Assembly: GCF_020055675.1 (NCBI RefSeq)
Contig: NZ_JAIPUS010000014.1
Span: 1-64,000, forward strand
Reading direction: 5' to 3'
From: Marivita sp.
Lineage (GTDB): Bacteria; Pseudomonadota; Alphaproteobacteria; Rhodobacterales; Rhodobacteraceae
Length of the DNA stretch: 64,000 nt
Of this stretch, positions 8,538 through 17,634 are shown piece after piece. A model generated the notes under the pieces. The model had not been told where the DNA came from. It ran no database searches and saw only the letters and a program-made list of their open reading frames with translations. The position numbers and the translations under genes are program-made. How positions within the stretch are numbered: position 1 is the first letter of the stretch; every line of letters starts with the position of its first letter.

Positions 8538-9806
8538 TCAGTCGTAGATGCGCTGACGCGCGCTTTCCATGCGGGCCAGAATGTCATCCAGGTTATCAGG
8601 GAAGACCATGAATTCCTGCAGGCCTTCCATGCCGATCGCGGCCATCTCGGCCGGGAAGTCCCTGTCGAAGAACTGGGCGATCCCGCCGGTAGCGTTCTCC
8701 GACAGCATGGTGAAGCCCTGCTGGAGGAACTTGTCATCCGCAACCGAGGAGTTGGCGTTGACCGGCAGCTGCCCCAGCGCATCGGGGCCGTTGATGCGGG
8801 TCTGGACGTCCGGTGAGGTCACGAATTTCAGGAATTCGCGGGCCGCCGCGACGTTCTGCGCACCCGAGGCGACGTGGAAGGTGTCGGTCGGCGCGTCCTC
8901 GCCCATTTCGACATCGGGATTGATCGCCGGGAACTGGTAGAAATCGAGCTGGTCATCGCCGAGCCCGGCATCGCGCAGCTGCGGCACCGCAAAGTTGCCC
9001 ATCAAATAGGACGTGGCCTCGCCTTTGACCATGAAGGGCAGCGCCTCTTGCCAGCTGTAGGTCTGGTGGTCGTCGATGTAGGCGCCCATGTCGATCAGGG
9101 TCCGCCAGTTCTCGAAGGCCTGGCGAACGCCTTCGTCCTCGGTCCAGGACAGCTCGCCGCGGGCCAGTGCCATGTGATGGTCGAAGCCGTTGGTGCGCAT
9201 GTTCAGGTAGTCGAACCAGCCGCCGGCGGTCCAGAGGAACTTGGTGCCGATGGTGTAGCACTTGCGGCCGGAGCCAAGGATTACCTCGCAGTTGGCGATT
9301 TCCTGTTCGAAGGTCTCGGGCTCTTCAAGACCCAGCTCGTCGAAGATGTCCGCGCGGTAGTACATGCCCCACTGGTAGTAGGTATAGGGCACACCCCATT
9401 GCTTGTCGTCCATGGTCATCGCACCTTTGACGGATTCGAGACCTTCGAAGTCGCCGGCGTCCCACCAGTCGGTGATATCCATGAACAGCCCGGAGTCCAC
9501 GTAGGGCCCCATCCGGTTGGCGGCATACCAGTTCACCACGTCCGGTGGGCTTGCCGACAGCGCGTTGCGGATCTGGCTCTTCCAGGCTTCGCGGTCGACG
9601 ATGTCCAGCTCGACCGTCAGCTCCGGGTGCATTTCGTCGAAATCGGCGGCCAGACCTTCCATGACCTCGCGCGGGGCGGGGTTCGACATGTCCGAGATGA
9701 TGCGCAGGGTGCCTTCGAGCTCGGCGTGCGCCCCGGCGAAGACGGGACCGGAAAGGCCGGTGGTCATCGTCAACGCAACGGCTGCCGAGGTAAGTTTCTT
9801 GAGCAT
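8538..9806 (-). CDS. Extracellular sugar-binding protein of a carbohydrate ABC transporter
   Basis: About 422 residues with a Sec signal peptide: basic MLKK, a hydrophobic core, then GPVFAGAHA before the mature chain. The body is a family 1 solute-binding protein (EGTLRIISDMSNPAPREVMEGLAADF..., cut here to the family-typical start). It is periplasmic and delivers a galactoside to the two permeases. The ATG at 9806 is chosen because GGGAGGA lies just upstream and the signal peptide begins there; an in-frame ATG at 9863 would add 19 residues lying in the promoter region. First gene of the operon, divergent from the IclR gene. The sugar is inferred from neighbouring enzymes. Confidence 0.9.
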   Translation of the reverse strand: MLKKLTSAAVALTMTTGLSGPVFAGAHAELEGTLRIISDMSNPAPREVMEGLAADFDEMHPELTVELDIVDREAWKSQIRNALSASPPDVVNWYAANRMGPYVDSGLFMDITDWWDAGDFEGLESVKGAMTMDDKQWGVPYTYYQWGMYYRADIFDELGLEEPETFEQEIANCEVILGSGRKCYTIGTKFLWTAGGWFDYLNMRTNGFDHHMALARGELSWTEDEGVRQAFENWRTLIDMGAYIDDHQTYSWQEALPFMVKGEATSYLMGNFAVPQLRDAGLGDDQLDFYQFPAINPDVEMGEDAPTDTFHVASGAQNVAAAREFLKFVTSPDVQTRINGPDALGQLPVNANSSVADDKFLQQGFTMLSENATGGIAQFFDRDFPAEMAAIGMEGLQEFMVFPDNLDDILARMESARQRIYD

Positions 9807-9842
9807 TGGTGTCCTCCCATAATTCAGCGTCAGAGAGTTCCA

Positions 9843-9880
9843 CATATTGAAACTCAATTCCAACTATTGAAACTATGCGG
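9843..9880. promoter_or_regulatory. Candidate IclR operator in the divergent promoter region
   Basis: Between the binding-protein gene (minus) and the IclR gene (plus), the nonamer ATTGAAACT occurs twice, at 9846-9854 and 9866-9874, exactly 20 bp apart and so on the same helical face. The first copy lies in the palindrome ATTGA-AAC-TCAAT (9846-9858). The position fits a regulator binding its own divergent control region. Direct repeat and palindrome are seen; binding by the adjacent IclR protein is inferred. Confidence 0.55.
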
Positions 9881-9944
9881 GATACAGCTTAGGAAAGTCA
9901 ACAGCCGGATCGGAACGGCCGGGCAAGGGAGGACAGTGGCGCAT

Positions 9945-10736
9945 ATGAACCGGCAGGCGACGAATGGCGGGCATGCGGATGGCACGGTCGGCAAGGCGCT
10001 GGACGTGATGGACCGCGTCGCAGCCAAGGGCCGCCCCGCCCGCTTTGCCGAGCTTTTGGCCGAATCCGATCATCCCAAGGCGACGCTCTACCGGCTGCTT
10101 CAGACGCTCACCAGCCAGGGCATGCTGATCTACGACGAGACCCGGCAGACCTATGCCCCGGGTCTGCGCCTGGTGCGTCTGGCTCATGCAGCCTGGCAGC
10201 AAAGCTCGCTCGCGCCCATTGCGCGACCCTTTGTGGATGCACTTTCCAAACAGGTGGGCGAGACCATCCATCTTGCACAGATGGACCAGGGGCAGGTGCT
10301 CTATGTCGACAAGCGCAACGCGCGCCGCCCGGTCGAGATGTTTTCCGAGGCGGGCAAGATCGGCCCGGGCTATTGCACCGGGGTCGGCAAGGCCATGCTT
10401 GCCTTTCTGCCGCCCGATGATCGCGAGAAGGCGGTGAACATGCAGTCCTTCTTTGCCCATACGTCCCGGACCCTGACAACACCGGAGGCCCTGACGCAGG
10501 AACTCGCCGCGATCCGCGCCGCGGGCATCTCCTTTGACCGCGAAGAACACGAGCAGGGCATCATCTGCATCGCCGCCCCGATCCTGTCATCGGCGCGCCG
10601 CGTCATGGGGGGGCTGTCGATCACCGCCTCGACCCAACGCAACACGCTGGACGGGCTTGCACGGCTGCGCCCGGCCCTGACCGAAACCGCCCATAAGATC
10701 GCCGGGGCTGCCGAGAACTGGCAATTTCCGGACTGA
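9945..10736 (+). CDS. IclR-family transcriptional regulator of the galactoside operon
   Basis: A 263-residue protein with an N-terminal winged helix-turn-helix (about residues 12-75: KALDVMDRVAAKG ... KATLYRLLQTL) and a C-terminal IclR effector domain (about 90-255, with GQVLYVDKRN and CTGVGKAMLAF). IclR proteins usually bind sugar- or acid-derived effectors. It is divergent from the transporter operon across 138 bp with repeated ATTGAAACT sites. The ATG at 9945 lies about 11 bases after GGGAGG; an in-frame GTG at 9936 is too close to that site. Reading frame continues open upstream but that part is antisense to the binding-protein gene. Confidence 0.9.
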   Translation: MNRQATNGGHADGTVGKALDVMDRVAAKGRPARFAELLAESDHPKATLYRLLQTLTSQGMLIYDETRQTYAPGLRLVRLAHAAWQQSSLAPIARPFVDALSKQVGETIHLAQMDQGQVLYVDKRNARRPVEMFSEAGKIGPGYCTGVGKAMLAFLPPDDREKAVNMQSFFAHTSRTLTTPEALTQELAAIRAAGISFDREEHEQGIICIAAPILSSARRVMGGLSITASTQRNTLDGLARLRPALTETAHKIAGAAENWQFPD

Positions 10737-10757
10737 CCGCCCAAGGAGGAGACCCCG

Positions 10758-11819
10758 ATGACTGGCGTAACCCTGACACAGGCCGTCAAGAAATACGGCG
10801 CCACGCAAGTGATACACGACATCGACCTGACCGTGGAGGACGGCGAATTCTGCGTCTTCGTCGGCCCTTCGGGTTGCGGCAAATCCACCCTTTTGCGGAT
10901 GATCGCGGGGCTGGAAGAGACGACGTCAGGCAAGATCCAGATCGGCCCGCGGGACGTGACACGGGTGGACGCCGCCGACCGCGGCGTGGCCATGGTCTTT
11001 CAGACATACGCCCTCTATCCGCATATGTCTGTCGAGGAGAACATGGGCTTCGGCCTGCGCATGACCGGCCACCCCAAGGCCGAGATCCGCGAGAAAGTGG
11101 CCGAGGCCAGCCGCATCCTCAAGCTCGACGAGTACCTGGACCGCAAGCCCAAGGCCCTGTCCGGCGGCCAGCGCCAGCGCGTCGCCATCGGGCGTGCCAT
11201 CGTGCGCGGCCCCGATGTGTTCCTGTTTGACGAACCCCTGTCCAACCTGGATGCCGAGCTGCGCGTGGACATGCGCGTCGAGATCGCGCGCCTGCACAAG
11301 GACATCGGCGCCACGATGATCTACGTCACGCACGATCAGGTCGAGGCGATGACGTTGGCCGACAAGATCGTCGTGCTGCGCGCCGGGCGCGTGGAGCAGG
11401 TCGGCAGCCCGATGCAGCTTTATGAGGACCCGGACAACAAGTTTGTCGCGGGTTTCATTGGCTCACCGGCCATGAATTTCATCAAAGGGGTGGTCGAGGG
11501 CGACGGCCTGCGGGTCCCGTCCCTCGGAAACCGCCTGATCGAGGCGCCCGTCGCCCTTCCGGCCGAGGGCAAGCCGGTGCACCTGGGATTGCGCCCGCAG
11601 CACCTGAAGATCGCGCCGGGCAAAAGCGAGATCAGGTTGGATATCCGCGAACGTCTGGGCGGCGTGTCTTACGATTACCTGATCCCGCCGGGCGGCGAGA
11701 AGATCATCGTGGAAACTCGCGACAACGCGCCCATGAAAGAGGGCATCACCGTCACGCTGGATTTCGAGACGGCCGACGCGATGTTTTTCGATGGCGAAAC
11801 GGGCGCGCGGCTACGCTGA
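10758..11819 (+). CDS. ABC transporter ATP-binding protein (UgpC/MsmK/MalK type)
   Basis: A 353-residue ATPase with Walker A GPSGCGKST (residues 36-44), signature LSGGQ, Walker B VFLFDEPLSNLD and a C-terminal MalK-like regulatory domain (about 240-353). It should energise the two sugar permeases encoded on the opposite strand; no other sugar ATPase is nearby. GGAGGAG stands 6 bases before the ATG, and it follows the IclR gene by 21 bp, presumably as one transcript. Confidence 0.92.
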   Translation: MTGVTLTQAVKKYGATQVIHDIDLTVEDGEFCVFVGPSGCGKSTLLRMIAGLEETTSGKIQIGPRDVTRVDAADRGVAMVFQTYALYPHMSVEENMGFGLRMTGHPKAEIREKVAEASRILKLDEYLDRKPKALSGGQRQRVAIGRAIVRGPDVFLFDEPLSNLDAELRVDMRVEIARLHKDIGATMIYVTHDQVEAMTLADKIVVLRAGRVEQVGSPMQLYEDPDNKFVAGFIGSPAMNFIKGVVEGDGLRVPSLGNRLIEAPVALPAEGKPVHLGLRPQHLKIAPGKSEIRLDIRERLGGVSYDYLIPPGGEKIIVETRDNAPMKEGITVTLDFETADAMFFDGETGARLR

Positions 11820-12033
11820 CCTCGCGGCCAGCGTCATCGCCGGGTCATCTCTGCCCGGATAGCAGAAGAAATCATGGACCGATGGGCCCCAGAGCCCTTC
11901 AGGCGAGGTTGACACACCTGCCTGATCGCCGGGCGTCGGCATGCTTTATTGAACAACTTTTTCAAAGAGCACAAATTCGGGCTTGCGATGTTGACCACAA
12001 AGAGAGACTGAGGCACCCGTAACCAATCAAGGA

Positions 12034-13047
12034 ATGGTTTCGAAATTGGTCCAGAACGCATCTTCCGCTCCGCTGCTCGACGTCCGGAGGCTCAGTCTCG
12101 GGTTCGGCGACTCCCAGACCGACCTGCTCAAGGGCGTGCGCTATTCCGTAGGTCGGGGTGAGACACTTTGCATCGTCGGAGAATCCGGCTGCGGCAAAAG
12201 CGTCAGTTCGCTGGCGATCATGGGGCTTTTGCCCAAGGGGGCTGCGCATATCACCGAGGCGGATATCAGCTTTCTTGATGAGCCCTATGATCTGGATGAC
12301 ACTGTCGCACTCAGACGCCATCGCGGGGCCGACATCGCGATGATTTTTCAAGAACCGATGAGTTCGCTGAACCCCGCTTTCAAGATCGGCGACCAGATCG
12401 CCGAAGCCGTGACTGCGCACAATGACGTAACGGATGCGCAGGCTCGCGAACGCGCCATCGAAATGCTGGACAGGGTTGGCATTCCATCCCCGAAGGCACG
12501 GATGAACGAATACCCTCATCAGCTTTCCGGTGGTATGCGTCAGCGCGTCATGATCGCAATGGCGTTGGCCAATGATCCCAAGTTGCTGATCGCAGATGAG
12601 CCGACGACCGCACTGGATGTGACCATTCAAAGCCAAATCCTCGATCTGATCCGTACCTTGCAGGCCGAGACCGGGATGGGCACGATCATGATCACGCACG
12701 ACCTTGGTGTCGTTGCCGAGATCGCCGACAAGGTTGCGGTCATGTATGCTGGTACCATTGTCGAATCCGGATCTGCCGAGGCCATTTTCAATGATCCTCA
12801 ACACCCCTACACCATTGGCCTCATATCCTCGATGCCCAAGCTCAGCGGTCCTCGCGAGCGATTGAGCACTGTGCCGGGAACTGTTCCGACGGTTCAGACA
12901 ATGCCCGCTGGCTGCCGGTTCTCGACCCGCTGCCCTTTCGCACAGGACATTTGCAACGAGACACCACCTCAGCGGGACTTCGGGGCAGGCCATGAAGTGC
13001 TGTGTCACTTTGCGCCGCTGGACTTGCGGCTGGAGCGCAGCGCATGA
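12034..13047 (+). CDS. Peptide ABC transporter ATP-binding protein (DppD/OppD type)
   Basis: A 337-residue ATPase with Walker A GESGCGKS (49-56), signature LSGGMRQR, Walker B LLIADEPTTALD, and the C-terminal oligo_HPY motif with CRFSTRCPFAQDIC found only in peptide/nickel transporter ATPases. First gene of the peptide-transport operon. The AAGGA directly before the ATG is unusually close; an in-frame TTG at 12046 would have better spacing, so the start is uncertain by four codons. The 3' end overlaps the DppF-type gene (ATGA). Confidence 0.9.
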   Translation: MVSKLVQNASSAPLLDVRRLSLGFGDSQTDLLKGVRYSVGRGETLCIVGESGCGKSVSSLAIMGLLPKGAAHITEADISFLDEPYDLDDTVALRRHRGADIAMIFQEPMSSLNPAFKIGDQIAEAVTAHNDVTDAQARERAIEMLDRVGIPSPKARMNEYPHQLSGGMRQRVMIAMALANDPKLLIADEPTTALDVTIQSQILDLIRTLQAETGMGTIMITHDLGVVAEIADKVAVMYAGTIVESGSAEAIFNDPQHPYTIGLISSMPKLSGPRERLSTVPGTVPTVQTMPAGCRFSTRCPFAQDICNETPPQRDFGAGHEVLCHFAPLDLRLERSA

Positions 13048-14201
13048 CCGAAACGATCCTGAAAGCCGTCAACCTGACGCGCGACTTCAACGTGGGCGGA
13101 TCGCTCTTCGCCAAGCCCAAGACACTTCGCGCTGTATCGAATGTGTCACTATCGGTGCAAAAAGGCGAGACGCTTGCCATCGTGGGTGAATCCGGCTGCG
13201 GCAAGTCCACGCTGGCGCGAATGCTCATGAGGCTGATCTTACCAACCTCTGGGAACATGATCTTCGAGGGTCGCCAGATCGATCAGGCAAAAGGTCGGGC
13301 TCTGACTGAATTGCGCCGTGACATGCAGTTCATTTTTCAGGACCCCTTCAGCTCACTCAATCCACGCATGACTGTTGGACGGCTGGTTGGTGAGCCTCTT
13401 GAAACGCATGAGCCCGAACTTTCGGCCAAGCAACGGCGCGTCAAGGTTTTGGAACTTCTGGCACAGGTCGGTCTGCGCCCCGAACACGCCGACCGATATC
13501 CGCACGAGTTTTCGGGTGGCCAACGCCAGCGCATCGGTATCGCCCGGGCGCTGGCCTCGGGGCCGAAGCTGATTATTGGCGACGAACCGGTGTCGGCACT
13601 CGATGTGTCGGTTCAGGCCCAGGTCATGAACTTGCTTTCGGACCTGCGCGACAAGCTTGGCCTGACGCTGGTGTTGATCGCCCACGACCTGGCGGTGATC
13701 CGGCATATGAGCGACCGCGTTGCGGTGATGTACCTTGGCGCGATCGTAGAGGAAGGTCCGACCGACGTCATTTTCGCAGACCCGCGTCATCCTTATACAA
13801 GGGCCTTGCTCTCGGCGATCCCGGTCGCAGAACACGGGCGCACACGGCACCAGATCGAACTGACCGGCGAGATGCCCAGCCCGATTGATCCGCCCACGGG
13901 CTGCCGTTTCCACACCCGCTGCCCGTTTGCCCGCGAAAAATGCAGTTCCGATGTTCCGGGTCTCCGGGAAGCCAGTCCGGAGCCAGGTCACCGTGCCGCC
14001 TGTCACTTCATTGAGGAAATTGCCGAACAAGCGCCCCCGCCCGCTCCCCAAGCGGGTACAGGCCTCACTGACGCAGCAAGAGAGCGCTTCGCACTATATG
14101 GCGACGCAATCGCGGGGATCGAAATTCGCCCGCGCTCGGAAAACCAGAACCCCAAGAACCGTCCTGCAAAGGGCGGCACAGGTCCAAACAAGGAGATATG
14201 A
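13044..14201 (+). CDS. Peptide ABC transporter ATP-binding protein (DppF/OppF type) with extended C-terminus
   Basis: A 385-residue ATPase with Walker A GESGCGKST, signature FSGGQRQR, Walker B LIIGDEPVSALD and a C-terminal oligo_HPY region (GCRFHTRCPFAREKC). It pairs with the DppD-type protein. The usual length is about 325-340; here a tail of roughly 50 residues rich in P, A, K and R follows (after HRAACHFIEEI), of unknown function. The ATG overlaps the upstream stop (ATGA). Confidence 0.9.
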   Translation: MTETILKAVNLTRDFNVGGSLFAKPKTLRAVSNVSLSVQKGETLAIVGESGCGKSTLARMLMRLILPTSGNMIFEGRQIDQAKGRALTELRRDMQFIFQDPFSSLNPRMTVGRLVGEPLETHEPELSAKQRRVKVLELLAQVGLRPEHADRYPHEFSGGQRQRIGIARALASGPKLIIGDEPVSALDVSVQAQVMNLLSDLRDKLGLTLVLIAHDLAVIRHMSDRVAVMYLGAIVEEGPTDVIFADPRHPYTRALLSAIPVAEHGRTRHQIELTGEMPSPIDPPTGCRFHTRCPFAREKCSSDVPGLREASPEPGHRAACHFIEEIAEQAPPPAPQAGTGLTDAARERFALYGDAIAGIEIRPRSENQNPKNRPAKGGTGPNKEI

Positions 14202-14205
14202 CCAA

Positions 14206-15720
14206 ATGACACTTTCACGCATGACCTTGGCCGCAGCGCTTTTGGGTGCCACGACCCTAGGCGCACAAGCCCAAGATCTCAGGATTGCGCTGCAATCGGA
14301 TGCTGACGTGCTCGACCCCGACCAATCGCGTACCTTCGTTGGTCGTATTGTTTACGCCTCGCTCTGCGACAAGCTTGTGGACATCACGCCTGACCTCCAG
14401 ATCATCCCGCAACTTGCGACCGACTGGGACTGGTCCGACGATAACACCTCGATCACGTTTACCCTGCGCGAGGGCGTCACCTTTCATGACGGCACGCCTT
14501 TCAACGCCGATGCTGTCGCGCGCAATATCGAGCGCAGCCAGACACTTGAGGAAAGCCGCCGCAAATCAGAACTGACCTCTGTCGCTGGAACCGAGGTTCT
14601 TGGTGATTACGAGATCCGCATCGACCTCTCGACTCCTGACGCGACCCTTCTGGCCCAGCTTGCCGATCGGTCCGGCATGATGATGTCGCCAGATGCGTTC
14701 GATGCGGCTGGCGCCGATTTCGGTCTTGCACCGGTTTGTTCTGGCCCCTTCGCCTTTGAAGAACGTATCGCGCAGGATCGGATCACGTTGACGAAGTACG
14801 ACGGCTATTGGAATGCCGACGCGATCAATTTCGACAGCGTTACCTTTCTGCCGATACCGGACACCACCGTGCGGTTGGCCAACCTGCGGTCGGGTGATAT
14901 CGATATCCTCGAACGCCTTGCGGCGACAGACCTCGAACAGGCCCGTAACGACGATAATATTGCCATCGAAAGTGCCGTCTCGCTTGGCTATCAGGGTCTG
15001 ACCTTCAACCTTGAGAATGGCGATCGCGGAGACAACCCTTGGGGCAACGATCCGCGCCTGCGTCGTGCGCTGAGCCTTGCCATCGGTCGCGATATCATCA
15101 ACCAGGTCGTCTTCAATGACGCTTTCGCGGCGGGCAACCAGCCGTTTCCGCCAAACTCGCCTTGGTATGATACCGAGCGTCCGGTCCCGGAGCGCGATGT
15201 CGAAGGCGCCCGCGCTTTGCTGGCAGAGGCGGGGCATGTCGACGGGATCACACTCGAGGTTCAGGTGCCGAATACCACCGTACCGCTGCAATTGATGCAG
15301 GTTGTCCAGTCGATGGCGTCCGAGGCCGGTATCAACATCGAGATCACTTCGAAAGAGTTTGCGACTTTGCTTGACGATCAGTCGGCAGGTGACTTCACGG
15401 CGAGCCAGATCGGTTGGTCCGGACGGGTGGACCCCGACGGCAACATCCATCAGTTCATGATCACGGGCGGGGGGCTCAACGACGCCGGTTATTCGAATCC
15501 TGAAGTCGATCAGCTTTTGAACGATGCCCGCACAACGACGGACCAGGCTGAACGCAAGGCGATGTACGATCAGGCGCTGGATATCCTGAGTGTGGATCAG
15601 CCCATCGTCTATCTGTATCACCAAAACTGGATCTGGGCACTTGATGCGTCGATCGAGGGCTTCACCCCGTATCCTGACGGGATGATCCGCCTCGAAGGCG
15701 TCACCAAACCCGAAGAGTGA
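14206..15720 (+). CDS. Peptide-binding periplasmic protein, solute-binding family 5
   Basis: A 504-residue protein with a signal peptide (MTLSRMTLAAALLGATTLGAQAQ, cut after AQA at about residue 22) and SBP_bac_5 features such as LATDWDWSDDNTSITFTLR and GVTFHDGTPFNADAV. It captures peptides or related substrates in the periplasm. AAGGAG precedes the ATG at 14206; longer in-frame starts overlap the ATPase gene. The neighbouring gamma-glutamyltransferase suggests gamma-glutamyl peptides or glutathione, which is an inference. Confidence 0.9.
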   Translation: MTLSRMTLAAALLGATTLGAQAQDLRIALQSDADVLDPDQSRTFVGRIVYASLCDKLVDITPDLQIIPQLATDWDWSDDNTSITFTLREGVTFHDGTPFNADAVARNIERSQTLEESRRKSELTSVAGTEVLGDYEIRIDLSTPDATLLAQLADRSGMMMSPDAFDAAGADFGLAPVCSGPFAFEERIAQDRITLTKYDGYWNADAINFDSVTFLPIPDTTVRLANLRSGDIDILERLAATDLEQARNDDNIAIESAVSLGYQGLTFNLENGDRGDNPWGNDPRLRRALSLAIGRDIINQVVFNDAFAAGNQPFPPNSPWYDTERPVPERDVEGARALLAEAGHVDGITLEVQVPNTTVPLQLMQVVQSMASEAGINIEITSKEFATLLDDQSAGDFTASQIGWSGRVDPDGNIHQFMITGGGLNDAGYSNPEVDQLLNDARTTTDQAERKAMYDQALDILSVDQPIVYLYHQNWIWALDASIEGFTPYPDGMIRLEGVTKPEE

Positions 15721-15729
15721 CACCCCACG

Positions 15730-15752
15730 GCCCCGCACAAACTGTGCGGGGC
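15730..15752 (+). other. Intercistronic GC hairpin after the peptide-binding-protein gene
   Basis: GCCCCGCAC and GTGCGGGGC form a perfect 9-bp stem with loop AAACT, 10 bp after the binding-protein stop and 25 bp before the permease start. There is no following T-run. As in the sugar operon, it probably protects the binding-protein message or attenuates read-through into the permease genes. Confidence 0.65.
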
Positions 15753-15776
15753 TGACCCCCGATCAAGAAAGCCGCC

Positions 15777-16721
15777 ATGCTGTCCTTCATTCTCCGCCGT
15801 CTGTTGGTCGCGATTCCGACGATCATACTGATCTCGATCTTCGTTTTTGCGCTGCAAAAGTTGTTACCCGGCGACCCGATCCTCGCTATGGCCGGCGAGG
15901 AACGCGACCCCGAGACGATCGCGTTCCTGCGTGAAAAATATGGCATGAACGATCCGATCCCGGTGCAGTATTTAAAGTGGGTCGGCAACGCCCTGACCGG
16001 AGACCTTGGAATCTCGCTCCGGACCAATCAGCCTGTCCTCGAACTGATCGGAGAGAAACTTCCCGTCACGATCCAGCTTGCGACAATGGCGATGATCTTC
16101 GCCATATCAATCGGAATTCCTGCTGGTATCCTGTCCGCGATCAAAAAGGGAACGGCTATAGATTACGTGGCCAACGTCGTGGCCTTGTCCGGGCTGTCAA
16201 TTCCGAATTTTTGGCTGGGGATCATGCTGATCCTGCTGGTGTCGGTAAAATGGCAGCTTCTCCCGGCGTCTGGCTACGTTCCCTTCGATGAAGACCCCCT
16301 TCGCTCCATCCAGGTGATGATCATGCCCGCTTTCGTTCTGGGTACCGCACTGGCAGCCACGCTGATGCGCCACACGCGATCGGCAATGCTGACAGTTTTG
16401 ACCTCGGACTATGTGCGGACCGCCCGCGCCAAGGGTTTGAAAGAACGCCGCGTAATTCTGAAACACGCTTTCCGCAATGCGCTGACGCCGATCGTGACGC
16501 TTTCGGCGCTGTTGTTCGGAGAACTCATCGCGGGCGCGGTCCTGACAGAGCAGATCTTTACCGTGCCCGGCTTCGGCAAGCTGGTCGTCGATGCCGTCTT
16601 CAACCGAGACTATGCGGTGGTGCAAGGTATCGTCCTCGTGACCGCCGTTGGATTTATCGTGATGAACCTGCTTGCGGACGTCGCATATGTCCTGCTCAAC
16701 CCCCGTCTAAGGAAGCAGTGA
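15777..16721 (+). CDS. Peptide ABC transporter permease (DppB type)
   Basis: A 314-residue membrane protein with the family start MLSFILRRLLVAIPTI, the LLPGDP segment of DppB proteins, six predicted membrane helices and the EAA loop YVRTARAKGLKERRVILKHA. It forms the inner-membrane channel with the DppC-type protein. The stop overlaps the next start (TGATG arrangement at 16719-16723). Confidence 0.93.
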   Translation: MLSFILRRLLVAIPTIILISIFVFALQKLLPGDPILAMAGEERDPETIAFLREKYGMNDPIPVQYLKWVGNALTGDLGISLRTNQPVLELIGEKLPVTIQLATMAMIFAISIGIPAGILSAIKKGTAIDYVANVVALSGLSIPNFWLGIMLILLVSVKWQLLPASGYVPFDEDPLRSIQVMIMPAFVLGTALAATLMRHTRSAMLTVLTSDYVRTARAKGLKERRVILKHAFRNALTPIVTLSALLFGELIAGAVLTEQIFTVPGFGKLVVDAVFNRDYAVVQGIVLVTAVGFIVMNLLADVAYVLLNPRLRKQ

Positions 16722-17620
16722 TGGCTCAGGTCGCTACCCCCACGACGATCGACGCAGAAAGCGCGAACGATCCCGTTCTGGACCACCGTCCGGAAAACCG
16801 CGTGTGGAAAAAGTTCCGCACGCATCGCTCTGCGATGCTCGGTGGCATCCTCGTCATTTTCTTTGTGGCGATGGCACTTCTTGCGCCAGTGCTTCCGATC
16901 CCCGATCCCACCGCGACCGATTGGGGCGCGGTCAGACAGGCGCCTTCGGCGGCGCATCCTTTCGGCACTGACGAAATCGGCCGTGACGTCCTCTCGCGCC
17001 TGATCTGGGGCGCACAGGCATCTTTGCTGGCAGGTGTCGTATCGGTCGCCATCGCGGTTCTGGTCGGCGTGCCGCTTGGCATAGCCGCAGGTTACTTCGG
17101 CGGTTGGACCGATGCCGCGATTTCCCGGTGCACAGAGGCGTTGCTGGCTGCCCCTTTCCTGATCCTCGCCATCGCGCTGGCTGCGTTTCTCGGTCCCTCC
17201 CTGACCAACGCGATGATCGCTATCGGTATCTCTGCCACCCCTTTGTTCGTGCGCTTGACGCGCGGACAGGTCCTGAGTGTCGCGGCCGAGGATTACGTGG
17301 ACAGTGCACGGGCCATCGGCTTGCCGACGCGCAAGATCCTTACGCGTTACATCCTGCCAAATATCGTTCCGCCGGTTCTCGTGCAGGCGACCCTGACCGT
17401 CGCCACTGCAATCATTGCCGAGGCGAGCCTCAGCTTTCTTGGGCTGGGCCAGCAACCCCCCGCACCGTCCTGGGGGTCCATGCTGAATACAGCCAAGAAT
17501 TTCCTCGACCAGGCACCTTGGATGGCGCTTTGGCCGGGCATTGCGATTTTCCTCGTCGTGCTTGGCTTCAATCTGCTGGGTGATGGCCTGCGCGACGCCC
17601 TCGACCCCCGCGAAAAGTAA
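16721..17620 (+). CDS. Peptide ABC transporter permease (DppC type)
   Basis: A 299-residue membrane protein. After a cytoplasmic N-terminal arm come the OppC-type motif FGTDEIGRDVLSRLIWG and the EAA loop YVDSARAIGLPTRKILTRYI; five to six membrane helices. It partners the DppB-type permease. ATG at 16721 is used; a GTG codon just upstream lies inside the dppB end. Confidence 0.93.
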   Translation: MAQVATPTTIDAESANDPVLDHRPENRVWKKFRTHRSAMLGGILVIFFVAMALLAPVLPIPDPTATDWGAVRQAPSAAHPFGTDEIGRDVLSRLIWGAQASLLAGVVSVAIAVLVGVPLGIAAGYFGGWTDAAISRCTEALLAAPFLILAIALAAFLGPSLTNAMIAIGISATPLFVRLTRGQVLSVAAEDYVDSARAIGLPTRKILTRYILPNIVPPVLVQATLTVATAIIAEASLSFLGLGQQPPAPSWGSMLNTAKNFLDQAPWMALWPGIAIFLVVLGFNLLGDGLRDALDPREK

Positions 17621-17634
17621 AGAACCCAAAACTT

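Noticed and set aside
11840-11858. CCGGG-N9-CCCGG hairpin as terminator of the regulator/ATPase transcript
   Set aside because: Only a 5-bp stem with a 9-base loop and no T-run.
11909-11914. TTGACA as a -35 element for the peptide operon
   Set aside because: No acceptable -10 hexamer occurs 16-18 bp downstream.
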